DNA of 64,000 bases from Comamonas sp. JUb58 (lineage in GTDB: Bacteria; Pseudomonadota; Gammaproteobacteria; Burkholderiales; Burkholderiaceae_C): positions 124,001 through 188,000 of the forward strand of contig NZ_SOAL01000002.1 in NCBI RefSeq assembly GCF_004364775.1, given 5' to 3'. The notes below the pieces were generated by a model. That model saw nothing but the letters and a program-made list of their open reading frames with translations. It ran no database searches and had not been told where the DNA came from. Position 1 is the first letter of the stretch, and each line of letters begins with the position of its first letter. This document shows, in pieces, positions 26,545 through 36,380 of this stretch. Both the position numbers and the translations under genes were made by a program.

Positions 26545-27747
26545 ATGAAATACCAATGGCCGCCCTATTTCTGGGTGTGCTTCTCGATGTGCGTCGGCGT
26601 CATGGGCACGGCGCTGGCCAGCCCGCTCTACCCGCTGTACCAGGCCCAATGGCAGCTGCCGCCCAGCGCCATCACCCAGGTGTTTGTGCTCTATATGGCC
26701 GCAGCGCTGACCAGCCTGATGCTGCTGGGCGCGATCACGACCCGCTATGGCTTTTTCAAGGTGCTGCGGGCGGGGGTGATGCTGATGAGCGGCGGCGTGC
26801 TGCTGTCGGCGCTGGCCTGGAACATGCAGGTGTTTGGCTTGAGCCGCATCATCATCGGCCTGGCCTCGGGGATGATCACCACCTCGGCCTCGCTGGGGCT
26901 GACCCAGCTCAATACCAGTGGTGACACGCAGCGGGCCGCCGCCACCACCAGCCTGACGATTGCCTTTGGCTTTGGCCTGGGGCCCATCGTCGGTGGCCTG
27001 GTGGCGCAATGGGCACCTTTTCCGCTGCGCAGCGCCTATCTGCCGTCGCTGCTGCTGAGCGCCTTGGCCATTTATTCGCTGTTCCAGGTGCAGTTGCCGG
27101 CCCATTTGCAGCCCGCGCCTGCCAGCAGCAGTTTTGGCCTGCGCCAGCTGATGCCGCGCCTCACTTTCCCCGAGCGTTCAGCGCTGCGCCGCTACGGCCT
27201 GGCCGCCATGGGCGCCTTCTGTGCCTTTGGCATGTTCAGCCTGTTTGCGTCGCTCGCGCCCAGCTTTATGCAAAGCATGCTGCCCTGGCATGGCCCTGCG
27301 ATCAGCGGGCCGTCGATCGGCCTCATCCTGCTGCTGTCGGCCGCCTCGCAGTATGCCGCCAAGAGCTTTGTCACCCGCAAGGTGCTGATCACCGGCTATG
27401 CAGCGCTGGCGCTGTGCAATCTGCTGCTGATCGTCAATGTGTTTGCCAGCTCGGCAGCGGTGTTTCTGCTCTGTGTGCTGAGCGCCGCGCTCGGCCATGG
27501 CCTGTGCAACCTGGGCGGTATCTCGGTGGTCAACCGGGTGGCGCGGGCCGACAACCGGGCCGGCCTGCTGGCCACCTACCTGGTCATCGGCTATGTGGGC
27601 ACGATCTTGCCCATCCTGGGGATTGGCTGGCTGTCGGACCAGGTGGGCCTGTCCCGCGCGCTGCTGGTGTTCTGCGCGGTGTTTGCGCTGCTGGCTGCAG
27701 CGCTGGCTGTGGCCACCTGGCGCACAGCGGTGCCCCACAAGGCCTAG
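26545..27747 (+). CDS. MFS transporter
   Basis: The 400-residue major facilitator superfamily permease has about twelve membrane helices. The N-terminal half begins MKYQWPPYFWVCFSMCVGVMG. An MFS-type loop with ITTRYGFFKVLRAGVMLMSG follows TM2, and the second half contains RADNRAGLLATYLVIGYVG and GWLSDQVGLSRALLVF. It probably exports a small molecule by proton antiport, but no substrate can be read from the sequence. The frame is open from 26257, but that extension is proline-rich and non-membranous, so ATG 26545 was chosen. The stop abuts the stop of the convergent XrtH-partner gene with no gap. Confidence 0.85.
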   Translation: MKYQWPPYFWVCFSMCVGVMGTALASPLYPLYQAQWQLPPSAITQVFVLYMAAALTSLMLLGAITTRYGFFKVLRAGVMLMSGGVLLSALAWNMQVFGLSRIIIGLASGMITTSASLGLTQLNTSGDTQRAAATTSLTIAFGFGLGPIVGGLVAQWAPFPLRSAYLPSLLLSALAIYSLFQVQLPAHLQPAPASSSFGLRQLMPRLTFPERSALRRYGLAAMGAFCAFGMFSLFASLAPSFMQSMLPWHGPAISGPSIGLILLLSAASQYAAKSFVTRKVLITGYAALALCNLLLIVNVFASSAAVFLLCVLSAALGHGLCNLGGISVVNRVARADNRAGLLATYLVIGYVGTILPILGIGWLSDQVGLSRALLVFCAVFALLAAALAVATWRTAVPHKA

Positions 27748-28476
27748 TTATTTGCGCAGTGGCAGGGTGATGCTGATCTCGTGCGAGATCTCGGGACCGC
27801 TCTCGGCCGGGCGGATCACCTGCTCAGGCGGTGGTGGTGGCGGGGGGCGCAGCACAGTGGGGCGCGGTGCCAGCTTGGGCTGGATGTTTTTCTTCCAGGC
27901 CTCGACCAGCACCTCGTTGACAAACTGGCGGTCCAGCCAGAGCCACAGCAAGAACGGCACCAGGGTTGGCAGCACCAGGCTGCCCAGCTGGTAGCCATAG
28001 GCCAGTACTTCCAGCTGGGGCTGCGAAATCTTCAGCAAACGCAGGTCCAGGTTGGTGGCCAGCACCATCTGCATCAGCAAGCTGGTGGAAATGCTGAACG
28101 CCTGGAACGGCAGCAGGATCACATAACCCAGCACCGCGCGCCAGACGCGGCCTTTGCGCCAGGCGGCCAGCAGCAGCGCCAAAAAGATCGGAAAGCCGTA
28201 GGCATAGCGGCCCGGGTCGCCATCGAGCGAAATCTCGGCCCAGCGGCCACCGGTGTTGGCATTGGCCACGCCGACCGAGGTGTCCACCTCGATCTTGCCG
28301 GGCGCGATATGCACCTGCTTGACCCAGCCTGCTGCCAGGTCCTCCAGACCTTCCTTGGAGATCATCGCCACCGGGTAGCTCATCCACGGCGACAGCTGCA
28401 CCCACAGGGTGGTCAGCACGATGATGCCGGCGAAGGCCAGCAGCGCAAATCGCTGTATCGGGTTCAAGCGCTTCAT
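27748..28476 (-). CDS. Exosortase H-associated membrane protein
   Basis: A 242-residue membrane protein with four or so predicted membrane segments (near residues 10-30, 95-110, 115-140 and 165-190) and a periplasmic loop between the first two. A proline-rich tail (PPPPPPPEQVIRP) is probably cytosolic. Proteins of this layout next to xrtH are annotated as XrtH-associated membrane proteins; their role in sorting is unknown. It lies downstream of xrtH on the same strand, but a strong hairpin with a T-run lies between, so the two may be differently expressed. Confidence 0.75.
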   Translation of the reverse strand: MKRLNPIQRFALLAFAGIIVLTTLWVQLSPWMSYPVAMISKEGLEDLAAGWVKQVHIAPGKIEVDTSVGVANANTGGRWAEISLDGDPGRYAYGFPIFLALLLAAWRKGRVWRAVLGYVILLPFQAFSISTSLLMQMVLATNLDLRLLKISQPQLEVLAYGYQLGSLVLPTLVPFLLWLWLDRQFVNEVLVEAWKKNIQPKLAPRPTVLRPPPPPPPEQVIRPAESGPEISHEISITLPLRK

Positions 28477-28530
28477 CCCTCTTCCTCAGTCTCAGCCCTG
28501 GGGGCCATGTACTTCTTGTCCTGCCAATGG

Positions 28531-28560
28531 AAAAAAGCCAGCAGTGCTTGCACTGCTGGC
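28531..28560 (-). terminator. Rho-independent terminator after xrtH
   Basis: A perfect 10-bp stem (GCCAGCAGTG / CACTGCTGGC) with a 4-base loop is followed on the minus strand by six T. It lies 10 bp past the xrtH stop and before the partner gene, so it ends or attenuates the transcript. Confidence 0.88.
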
Positions 28561-28569
28561 CGGTTCAAA

Positions 28570-29121
28570 TCAGGCGGCTGCCAGCGTGGGCTCGGCCCCT
28601 GAGCCCGAGGGAGGCGGTTGGTCCGAGCCATCGTCGGCCCGCTTGGCGCGCTGGCCGGCACGCACCCAGACCAGCCAGACCACGAGCACGTCCAGCATGA
28701 TCAGCGCCTGCCACAGGTATTCATGGGCAAAGTTGAAGGCGGTCATGTTCCACTGGCCCAAGTAGAACAGGCTGATCACGCGCACGATATTGACCGCTTG
28801 CACCGCGATAAAGCCCAGCACCAGGCCGATCATCTTGTGGCGCCAGCTCGATGGGAAGGCCATGATGGCCGCAAACAACACAATGCAGGCCTCGATGCCA
28901 TTGCAGCCGGCCTCAATGGACACGCCAAAGTTGGTCGCATGGTTCCACAGCACCTTGCCTTCTGCCACGGCCGACTTGTCGAACCAGGTCACCAAAAAGG
29001 CGCAGATCTGCGCCAGCATCGCGGTCCAGGGCTCGACCAGGTGCTTTTGCACCCAGCTCAGCATATTGAGACCGAACAAAGTGAGCTGGAGCCCCAGAAA
29101 TACAAAAAAGAAGCGAACCAT
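28570..29121 (-). CDS. xrtH: Exosortase H (XrtH), IPTL-CTERM transpeptidase
   Basis: The 183-residue inner-membrane cysteine protease/transpeptidase cleaves C-terminal sorting signals of IPTL-CTERM proteins and passes them to an acceptor. Several hydrophobic segments carry the exosortase triad: Cys73 (SIEAGCNGIEA), Arg114 (AVNIVRVISLF) and His133 (FNFAHEYLWQ). The short length without an EpsI domain fits XrtH. The ATG at 29121 was preferred over an upstream TTG at 29160 because the latter adds a basic non-membranous stretch. Two likely substrates are in this window: the DUF11-repeat protein just upstream and the glycine-rich protein at 18157. Confidence 0.88.
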   Translation of the reverse strand: MVRFFFVFLGLQLTLFGLNMLSWVQKHLVEPWTAMLAQICAFLVTWFDKSAVAEGKVLWNHATNFGVSIEAGCNGIEACIVLFAAIMAFPSSWRHKMIGLVLGFIAVQAVNIVRVISLFYLGQWNMTAFNFAHEYLWQALIMLDVLVVWLVWVRAGQRAKRADDGSDQPPPSGSGAEPTLAAA

Positions 29122-29237
29122 GGTGCCTGCCTGCAGTCGTCGAAGTGGACGTAGGAGCAAATATAGCCGCTAAAGTTCTGGCCGGGGGAAATGTCTCTGT
29201 CAACAACTGGGGATCGTGCGCATCCCGTTTCCCCCGT

Positions 29238-29267
29238 AAAAAAGCCGCGCAAGGCTATGCGCGGCTT
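29238..29267 (-). terminator. Rho-independent terminator of the DUF11-repeat gene
   Basis: A perfect 10-bp stem (AAGCCGCGCA / TGCGCGGCTT) with a 6-base loop is followed by T residues on the minus strand, 31 bp past the stop. Confidence 0.88.
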
Positions 29268-29298
29268 GAGGGGTGGAGGCAAATCCTATGGATCCGCC

Positions 29299-32200
29299 TT
29301 AGCGGCTGCGGCGTCCCAGTCGCAGTGCCGCCAGGCCGGCCATGGCCAGGGCCATCAGCAGCAGGGCGCCCGGGGCCAAGGTCGGCACGGGCACCGCCTG
29401 ACCACCCGGCTTGTCATCGCCACCGCTGGTGTTCTTGCCAGGGATGGTGGTGGTGGCCGAGCTTTGGTTGTTGCTCGGGTCGGTATCGCCGGGCAGCTCC
29501 ACCGTGGCGGTGTTGACCAGGCTCAGCGGGCCTTCCAGCGCCGCATCCACCGTGGTTTCCACGCTAAAAGTGACGCTGGCACCCACGGCCAGGGGCTCGA
29601 CTGCACAGCTGAGCGTGCGGCTGGCATCTTCAAAGCGGCACGCGGGCGAGGCTTGCACCAGCACCAGGCCTTCGGGCAAGACATCGGTCACCATGGCGCT
29701 GCGGCTGGCGGCCGGGCCGTTGTTGACCACGCTCAAGGTGTAGACCAGCGTATCGCCGGCAGCAGCCTGGGCCTTGTCCACTTCCTTGGTCAGCGCCAGG
29801 TCCACCAGGGCCAGCGGCGTCTCGGTGCTGCTGTCGTTGTTGCTCTCGTCTCTGTCGCCCGGGCTGCTCAGTTTGGCGCTGTTCACTACCTCGGTCTGGC
29901 CGTCTGCACGCGACAGCACTTGGGCGCTGAAGGAGAAGCTCAGACTCTCGCCGGCATTGAGCGCGCTGATCTCGCAGCGCAGGCCGCGCGTTGCCGCGTC
30001 ATATGTGCAGCCTACGGGGTCTGCACCATCCAGCGCCAGGCCTTCGGGTAAGGTGTCGGTCAGAACGGCATGGCCATCGACCAGGTCGTTGCGTGGGTTG
30101 GCAGCGGGGTCTTCCTCGTTCTTCACCGTCAAGGTGTAGGCGATCAGGTCACCCACATCCACCGCGTCCGTGGTCGATGAGGTCTTGGTCAGCGACAGGT
30201 CGACGTAGCGCAGCTTGCCCGCTTCTTCAGGCGACAGCAATGTTGGGTCATAGGTGGAGGTGCGGTCCGCCGTCTGGTTGTTCTTGCTCACGTCCAGGCC
30301 CGTCAACGCTTCGACATCGGCGCGCACCGTAGCGCTGTGGTTGATGGTGCCCACGGCGCGGTTGTTGAGCAGCGTTGCAGGCTCCATCGTGAACTTGATC
30401 ACCACCGACTCGTTCGGTGCCAGCCAAGGGAAATCACAGACCAACGGTCCTTCCAAGGCACCCTTCGCTGGCGCTTGGCAGTTCGCCACACCGATACGGC
30501 TGTCGTTGCCGGACAGTTGCACGCTGTCGAGCGAGACAAAGCGGAAGTCGGCCGTCGATCCCGCTGCCGGGAACACATCGGTCATGTTGACCCCCGTGGC
30601 GAAGGACTGGGATGCACCGCTGTTGGTCACCGTGATGGTGTACTGTGTCTCGCCGGTATCCAGCGGGATGCCGTCATTGGTATGGCGCATGTTCACCAGC
30701 ACATCGATCTGGGGCTTGTCCAGCGGAACGGTTTCGGTGGCGCTGTTATTGGCCAGGTTCGTTTCGGGCGTGACAGAACTCACCACCACCTGTGCATCTT
30801 CCAGCTGGGCAGGGTAGCCCGTGGCCTTGGAGCGCAGCTGGTAGCTGACGGTCTTTTGCGCGTTCTCACCCACCGGCTCCGTCCAGGTGCAGGTCATCGT
30901 GCGATTGGCTTCAGTGATCTCCAGGCCGGCCGCAAAGGCCGCGCCACCGCTCAGGCTGCAGCTGCCGCCGCTGATGCTGGGCGCATTGCCCACCCACAAG
31001 GTGCCCAGCGGCAAGGTGTCGGTCACAGTCACAAGACGGGCCTGCGAAGGGCCGCTGTTCTTGGCGGTCAAGGTGTAGGTGATCGCCTGGCCAGCCGCTG
31101 CTGCCTCCGGTGCCGCCTGCTTGCTGACCGTCAGGTCCGTCAGCGCCTCCAGAACCACCGAGGTTTCGGCACTGTTGTTGGCGGTGTTGAACTCTGCGGT
31201 GTCAGGCGAGGTCACGGTCGCCTTGTTGACGATGGTGTTGGTCTGCGTCGCGTCGTTCAGCGGGTCCACATACTGGCGCGCCTTGATGACGACCAGGTAC
31301 TCCAGGCCCGGGTCTGCTGGCAGGTTGCTCAGCGTGCAGCTGACGGTGGCCGACTTCTGGTTGTTATCGCCCGAGATGGTGCAGCCTTCCGACGTGGCGG
31401 CGTCGCCCGCTTTCAGGCTTTGCGCATCCGGCTGGGCCAGCGTGGGCATTTGCACCTCGGCCGTCAGAAAGCGGCTGTTGGCATAGGCATCCACACCCAA
31501 CACGCCGGCACTGTAGTTGGTCAGCAGGTTGTTCACGGTGTCCGTGATGGTGACGGTCTGAGCCGTCTGAAGGTCTTCATTCTCCGAACCGGCAGGCACA
31601 TCGTTTTTGACGGTCAAGGTGTAGACCACTTCGGCGCCAGACTTCGCTTCACCGCTGACCACGCCGGCTTTGCTGATCGACAGATCGGCCTTTTTCTCCG
31701 ACAGATTGACGCTGTTGCTGTTCACCACTTGGCCGATAGCCGTACCTTCACGTCCGTCCACCCCTTGGAGGGTAGCGTCATTGGTGATGCGGGCAAATTG
31801 TCCATTGGCTGCGCTGATATGTGCCACGACATTGAGCACCAATGTCTCGCTGCCGCCCACAGGGATACCGCCGGCATAGGTGCAGGTCAGCAATTTGCCC
31901 AATTCGGTGTCCGTGCTGTTTTTGGGATCGCATACCCACTTGGAGTCTTCCGGAACGCCCAGAAACTGCAGCTGTCCATCGAGCTGGTCACTGACCGTGA
32001 TGGTCTGGCCGGACAGCACCGCCAAGGGGCCGTTGTTCTTGATGCTGATGGCGTACTGGTAAGGCTGGCCGGAGGCGATCACCGAGGCAGCGGTGCTCTT
32101 GCTCACCGCCAGATTCACCTGGTTGCTGACCTTCACGCTGGCCTGTGCCTTGTTGTTGGCAGCGATATTGGCAGGCGATTCATTGCTCGCCGACACCTCG

Positions 32201-33549
32201 GCCTGATTGTTGAGCACGCCTTCTGCGGCAACCGCGTTCACATCGACCGTGGCCTCGACCTTGATCGTGGGCAGGTCAGCGGCAAAGGCGCCGCTGAACG
32301 TGCAGCGGATCAGCTGCGCCTCATTGCTACAGGTCCAGCCCGTGCCGGTGGCAGACACAAAGCGGATGCCTGCTGGCAGGGTATCGGTCACCACCACATT
32401 CTCTGCGGCCAGATCTCCCGCCACGCGCTTGGCGCTGAGGGTATAGATAACAGGCACCGGACCGGTGGCCTTCTTGTCGACCACCTGGGGGCTGACGGAC
32501 TTGGTCAGGGCCATGTCCAGATTCAGGTTGGCTTCTACCTGGATGCGCAGCTCGTCGACATTGTTGTCCGGGTCAGCATCCAGGAACAGCTGGCCTGTGG
32601 CCGTCTCACCGGAGACGGACACCACGCTGCTCACATCGCCACCACTGGTTTTCAGCAGCAGCGGGATGGTCAACAGCGGCAAATCAGTGTTGCGAGCCAC
32701 GCTCTGGCCAGCGGCCACGGTGTAGCTGCAGCTCCAAACGGGTACCGGTTTGCCGGAGCTGGCATCTTCGGCCTTGGTGCAGGCCCAGCCCTTACCGCTG
32801 GGGTCCCCTTGGAACTCGGTCCCCTCGGGCAACGGAAAGCGCACATTGGCCTTTTCGCCAGCCTTGAGCACAAAGGCATAGGGCGAGTTGGTGTTGCGCA
32901 CCTGCAGCTGGTAGTCAACCTTGTTGCCCTGGGTATGGGTCGAGCCATCGGCAGGCCCCACGATCTCAACCGCCAGGTCGGCGCGTTCAAAGGTGGTGAT
33001 AGTGCGTTCGATGCGGCTATGGTTGGGCGCGGCTTCGCTCGCATCCGGGTCCAGATTGTTGGGGCTGAAGGCCGATGCCTTGGCCGTCCAATCGGTGGCG
33101 GCACTGGGCAGCTTGACGCGGAAATCCACGGCCACAAAATCGGTCGCGGTCACCAGCGCAAGCGTGCAGCTCAGTACCGTCCCGGCGGTGATAACCTCAC
33201 CCACCGGGGGCAGTGGCGCAGCGCAGCTGACCCCAGCGGGCGCTTCAATCGCCTGGAAGATGGCGCCCTTGGGCAGCTCCTGCTGCAAAGTGACATTGGA
33301 CACCTCACCCCGGTTGCCATTGATCTTGACCTTGGCACGGTACACAAAGTCCGCACCTGCCGGGCCATCGACTGAACCGTTCTCCGCCATGGCACCAGTC
33401 TGGGCCACAAAAGCGTCATGGTTCACAAAGATGTCGTAGCTGGTTGACTGCGCAGCCGCCATTGCGGGCAAGAAACCAGAAACCAGGGCCACGGCCAAAC
33501 TGCATCGCACTTTGGCGAACAACGGCGGCGGCTGATAAGGGTGTAACAC
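29299..33549 (-). CDS. Giant DUF11-repeat surface protein with exosortase C-terminal signal
   Basis: The 1416-residue exported protein has a signal peptide (CSLAVALVSGFLPAMAAAQ) and then eight or nine DUF11/Ig-like beta-sandwich repeats. Each starts with a strand such as DLAVSK/DLTVSK/DLSLTKT, followed by YTLTVKN and VTDTLPxG. A short linker (GKNTSGGDDKPGG) leads to a sorting signal: VPTLAPG, a membrane helix and LRLGRRSR. The domain chain suggests an elongated surface stalk or adhesin; the ligand is unknown. GTG 33549 was chosen because AGGA lies upstream. A TTG at 33594 would add 15 residues. It precedes xrtH in the same direction. Confidence 0.82.
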   Translation of the reverse strand: MLHPYQPPPLFAKVRCSLAVALVSGFLPAMAAAQSTSYDIFVNHDAFVAQTGAMAENGSVDGPAGADFVYRAKVKINGNRGEVSNVTLQQELPKGAIFQAIEAPAGVSCAAPLPPVGEVITAGTVLSCTLALVTATDFVAVDFRVKLPSAATDWTAKASAFSPNNLDPDASEAAPNHSRIERTITTFERADLAVEIVGPADGSTHTQGNKVDYQLQVRNTNSPYAFVLKAGEKANVRFPLPEGTEFQGDPSGKGWACTKAEDASSGKPVPVWSCSYTVAAGQSVARNTDLPLLTIPLLLKTSGGDVSSVVSVSGETATGQLFLDADPDNNVDELRIQVEANLNLDMALTKSVSPQVVDKKATGPVPVIYTLSAKRVAGDLAAENVVVTDTLPAGIRFVSATGTGWTCSNEAQLIRCTFSGAFAADLPTIKVEATVDVNAVAAEGVLNNQAEVSASNESPANIAANNKAQASVKVSNQVNLAVSKSTAASVIASGQPYQYAISIKNNGPLAVLSGQTITVSDQLDGQLQFLGVPEDSKWVCDPKNSTDTELGKLLTCTYAGGIPVGGSETLVLNVVAHISAANGQFARITNDATLQGVDGREGTAIGQVVNSNSVNLSEKKADLSISKAGVVSGEAKSGAEVVYTLTVKNDVPAGSENEDLQTAQTVTITDTVNNLLTNYSAGVLGVDAYANSRFLTAEVQMPTLAQPDAQSLKAGDAATSEGCTISGDNNQKSATVSCTLSNLPADPGLEYLVVIKARQYVDPLNDATQTNTIVNKATVTSPDTAEFNTANNSAETSVVLEALTDLTVSKQAAPEAAAAGQAITYTLTAKNSGPSQARLVTVTDTLPLGTLWVGNAPSISGGSCSLSGGAAFAAGLEITEANRTMTCTWTEPVGENAQKTVSYQLRSKATGYPAQLEDAQVVVSSVTPETNLANNSATETVPLDKPQIDVLVNMRHTNDGIPLDTGETQYTITVTNSGASQSFATGVNMTDVFPAAGSTADFRFVSLDSVQLSGNDSRIGVANCQAPAKGALEGPLVCDFPWLAPNESVVIKFTMEPATLLNNRAVGTINHSATVRADVEALTGLDVSKNNQTADRTSTYDPTLLSPEEAGKLRYVDLSLTKTSSTTDAVDVGDLIAYTLTVKNEEDPAANPRNDLVDGHAVLTDTLPEGLALDGADPVGCTYDAATRGLRCEISALNAGESLSFSFSAQVLSRADGQTEVVNSAKLSSPGDRDESNNDSSTETPLALVDLALTKEVDKAQAAAGDTLVYTLSVVNNGPAASRSAMVTDVLPEGLVLVQASPACRFEDASRTLSCAVEPLAVGASVTFSVETTVDAALEGPLSLVNTATVELPGDTDPSNNQSSATTTIPGKNTSGGDDKPGGQAVPVPTLAPGALLLMALAMAGLAALRLGRRSR

Positions 33550-34372
33550 TTTCAACGTCCTGCTAAAAAAGGCAAAGCTCCGCCCTCCCCGCAAAAACAG
33601 GGATAACGGCTTGCATAGTCAGTGAAATAGGGTCCTGGCGTTTACGAGGTCTTTATTCTTCCGGCAGCGCCAGAAATACCTCAAAACCTGGAGACCGGCC
33701 ATCTAGGCCCCGGCTGCATAAGGCAACAAGGCCTGCGAATCTATCACCAATGTCTGGTGTATATATCCAATAAACTTTCAATAAAATTATTGGATATAAA
33801 ATAATGATTTACCAAAACGATGGGCCTTATTTCATAGTATTTTCAAACTATGGCCAATGGCGTCTGGGTTTCTGGTCTGGTGGCAGAAAATGCTAGTACG
33901 CACTATTCTGGTGCGTGTTTTCCGTAAGAGACAAGCAGGTAGGGGCATCGCCATACCGCAACCGGATCGTCTTCGCATGCGGCACAAGCCTTTGATTTAC
34001 CTCAAATTACCATGGCTACCCCTGCCATACTGGTGCAGCTATCATCGCTTTGTGAGCGCTTTGGCAGGCGATCTGCCCCGCCACTTTCCAGTCCTTGCTG
34101 ACCACGTTTGCAATGGGCGCACCTCACACCCATAGCCAAGGAAAAAACGATCAATCATCGCATATGCAAGCACCTCCAAGCCGCAAGCAGCGCAAGAGAT
34201 AGCTTGCAATAAAATATGTCAACAATCATTAACTGCAGTTTTCTCAGGTATTACCGAGCTATCCAGATAATAAAAGTGAGCACTCCCTCCACAGCCTCAT
34301 TCAGCCATAGATACTGTCTGGCTATAAATAAAAATAAGGCCTACTGTTTTTTTGCATTATGGAAAACGCCAT
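33550..34372. other. AT-rich non-coding region upstream of the DUF11-repeat gene
   Basis: About 820 bp without a credible gene lie between divergent or terminator-bounded neighbours. It is clearly more AT-rich than the flanks, with long A/T runs around 33770-33830 and 34190-34340. It should carry the promoter of the DUF11-repeat gene. The only open frame of note (33857-34135, plus) has atypical composition and no ribosome site. Apart from the inverted repeat at 33762 nothing else was recognised. Confidence 0.6.
33762..33798. promoter_or_regulatory. Perfect 12-bp inverted repeat upstream of the DUF11-repeat gene
   Basis: TATATCCAATAA and TTATTGGATATA are exact inverse arms separated by 13 bases, about 210 bp before the DUF11-repeat start. 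The symmetry suits a dimeric regulator. No known consensus was matched with certainty. Confidence 0.45.
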
Positions 34373-34407
34373 AAAAAATCCCCGCCAGGATTTCCATCCT
34401 GGCGGGG
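34373..34407 (-). terminator. Rho-independent terminator of htpG
   Basis: A perfect 11-bp stem (CCCCGCCAGGA / TCCTGGCGGGG) with a 6-base loop is followed on the minus strand by ATTTTTT, 23 bp past the htpG stop. Confidence 0.92.
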
Positions 34408-34430
34408 TTATGGGTTCTGCCTGATACGGT

Positions 34431-36380
34431 TTACACCAGCAGCGCGTTCACCCGTTTGACATAGGCGGCAGGGTCATCCGGCAGCCCACCTTCGGCCAGC
34501 ACGGCCTGGTCAAACAGGATCTGGGCCAGGTCGTGGAAGTGCACCGAGCCGTCCAGCTTCTTGACCAACGGGTGCTCGGGATTGACCTCCAGCACTGGTT
34601 TGGACTCTGGCGCAGCCTGGCCGGCTTGCTTGAGCAAACGGGCCAGTTGCAGGCTCATGCCGCTGTCCGAGACCACCAGGCAGGCGGGAGAATCCACCAG
34701 GCGGCTGGTGGCGCGCACGTCGTCGGCGCGGTCCTTCAAGGCATCCTTGAGCTTGGCCAGCACGGGCTTGAATGCTTCCGCAGCTTCCTCGGCGGCCTTC
34801 TTCTCTTCCTCGTTCTGCAGCTTGCCCAGGTCAACAGCACCCTTGGCCACCGATTGCAGCGGCGTGCCATCAAAGTCCTGCAGGAAGTTCAGCGCCCACT
34901 CGTCGACCCGGTCGGCCATCAGCAGCACCTCGATGCCCTTTTTCTTGAAGACTTCCAGCTGCGGGCTGCTCTTGGCAGCGGCCAAGGTGTCGGCGGTGAT
35001 GTAGTAGATGGCTTCCTGGCCTTCTTTCATGCGCGCCTTGTAATCGGCAAAGGAGCTGTTCAGGCCCTCGTGCGTGGTCGAGGCAAAGCGCAGCAACTTG
35101 GCAATGCGGTCCTTGTTGGCCATGTCCTCGCCCAGGCCTTCCTTGAGCACGGCACCAAACTCGCTGTAGAAGCGGCTGTACTTGCCTTCCTTGGCCTTGT
35201 CGTCTTCGCTGACCACATCCACCACGCCATCGCTGCCTTCGGCGGCGGCCTGAGGCTTGTCGTGGCGGGCCAGGTCTTCCAGCATCGACAGCACGCGCTT
35301 GACCGAGCCATCGCGGATCAGGCGCACATCGCGGCTTTCCTGCAGCAGCTCGCGGCTCACGTTCAGCGGCAGGTCGGCCGAGTCGATCACGCCTTTGACA
35401 AAGCGCAGGTACTGCGGCATCAGTGCCTGGGCATCGTCCATGATGAAGACGCGCTTGACGTAGAGCTTGATGCCTGCATGCTTGCCCTGCTGGTACAGGT
35501 CAAACGGTGCCTTGGCAGGGATGTAGAGCAGCTGCGTGTACTCGGTATTGCCTTCGACGCGGTTGTGGCTCCAGGTCAGCGGGTCTTCGTAGTCGTGGCT
35601 GATGGCCTTGTAGAAGTCCTGGTACTGCTCGGGGCTGATGTCCTTCTTGGCGCGGGTCCACAGGGCGCTGGCCTTGTTCACGGTTTCCCATTCGCCGGTC
35701 TTGACCATCTCGCCGGGCTGCTCGTTCTCGCCCTCTTTCCACTCTTCCTTTTCCATCAGGATGGGCAGGCTGATGTGGTCGGAGTACTTGGCAATCACTT
35801 CCTTGAGCTTGTAGCCGTTCAAGAAGTCCTGCGCATCCTCGCGCAGGTGCAAGATGATGCTGGTGCCGCGCTGGGCACGGTCGATCTGCTCGACCTCGAA
35901 GTCGCCCATGCCGCCGCTGGTCCAGCGCACGCCTTCCGACGCCTCGGCGCCTGCGCGGCGCGATTCGACGGTGATCTTGTCGGCCACGATGAAACCGGAG
36001 TAAAAGCCCACGCCGAACTGGCCGATCAGCTGCGAATCGGCCTTCTGGTCGCCGCTCAGCTTGTCCATGAAGGCCTTGGTGCCGCTCTTGGCGATCGTGC
36101 CCAGGTTGTCGATGGCCTCTTGCGTGGTCATGCCAATGCCGGTGTCGGTGATGGTCAAGGTCTTGGCCTTGTCATCGAAGGACACGCGCACTTCCAGATC
36201 GGGTTGGTCGCCGTACAAACCACTGTCATTGAGCGCTTCAAAGCGCAGTTTGTCGCATGCATCAGACGCATTGGAGATCAGCTCGCGCAAAAAGATCTCT
36301 TGGTTCGAATACAGCGAATGCGTTACCAGGTGAAGCAGTTGGGCCACTTCGGCCTGGAAGGAATGGGTTTTTTTGGTCAT
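34431..36380 (-). CDS. htpG: Chaperone HtpG (Hsp90)
   Basis: The 649-residue bacterial Hsp90 is an ATP-driven dimeric chaperone. The GHKL ATPase domain shows [40 protein letters not shown] and [18 protein letters not shown]. The middle domain has [21 protein letters not shown] with [11 protein letters not shown], and a C-terminal dimerisation domain follows. The protein is intact. The 5' 480 bp are duplicated in broken form at 42676-43168, because the duplicated segment starts inside this gene. The operon upstream is divergent. Confidence 0.97.
   Translation of the reverse strand: MTKKTHSFQAEVAQLLHLVTHSLYSNQEIFLRELISNASDACDKLRFEALNDSGLYGDQPDLEVRVSFDDKAKTLTITDTGIGMTTQEAIDNLGTIAKSGTKAFMDKLSGDQKADSQLIGQFGVGFYSGFIVADKITVESRRAGAEASEGVRWTSGGMGDFEVEQIDRAQRGTSIILHLREDAQDFLNGYKLKEVIAKYSDHISLPILMEKEEWKEGENEQPGEMVKTGEWETVNKASALWTRAKKDISPEQYQDFYKAISHDYEDPLTWSHNRVEGNTEYTQLLYIPAKAPFDLYQQGKHAGIKLYVKRVFIMDDAQALMPQYLRFVKGVIDSADLPLNVSRELLQESRDVRLIRDGSVKRVLSMLEDLARHDKPQAAAEGSDGVVDVVSEDDKAKEGKYSRFYSEFGAVLKEGLGEDMANKDRIAKLLRFASTTHEGLNSSFADYKARMKEGQEAIYYITADTLAAAKSSPQLEVFKKKGIEVLLMADRVDEWALNFLQDFDGTPLQSVAKGAVDLGKLQNEEEKKAAEEAAEAFKPVLAKLKDALKDRADDVRATSRLVDSPACLVVSDSGMSLQLARLLKQAGQAAPESKPVLEVNPEHPLVKKLDGSVHFHDLAQILFDQAVLAEGGLPDDPAAYVKRVNALLV

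Noticed and set aside
30337..33375. Plus-strand open frame of 1012 codons opposite the DUF11-repeat gene
   Set aside because: The composition (His/Gly/Arg/Gln) is that of an antisense shadow. The minus-strand frame has signal peptide, repeats and sorting signal.
33857..34135. 92-codon open frame in the AT-rich gap
   Set aside because: No ribosome site, mixed composition and no family resemblance; it is treated as non-coding.
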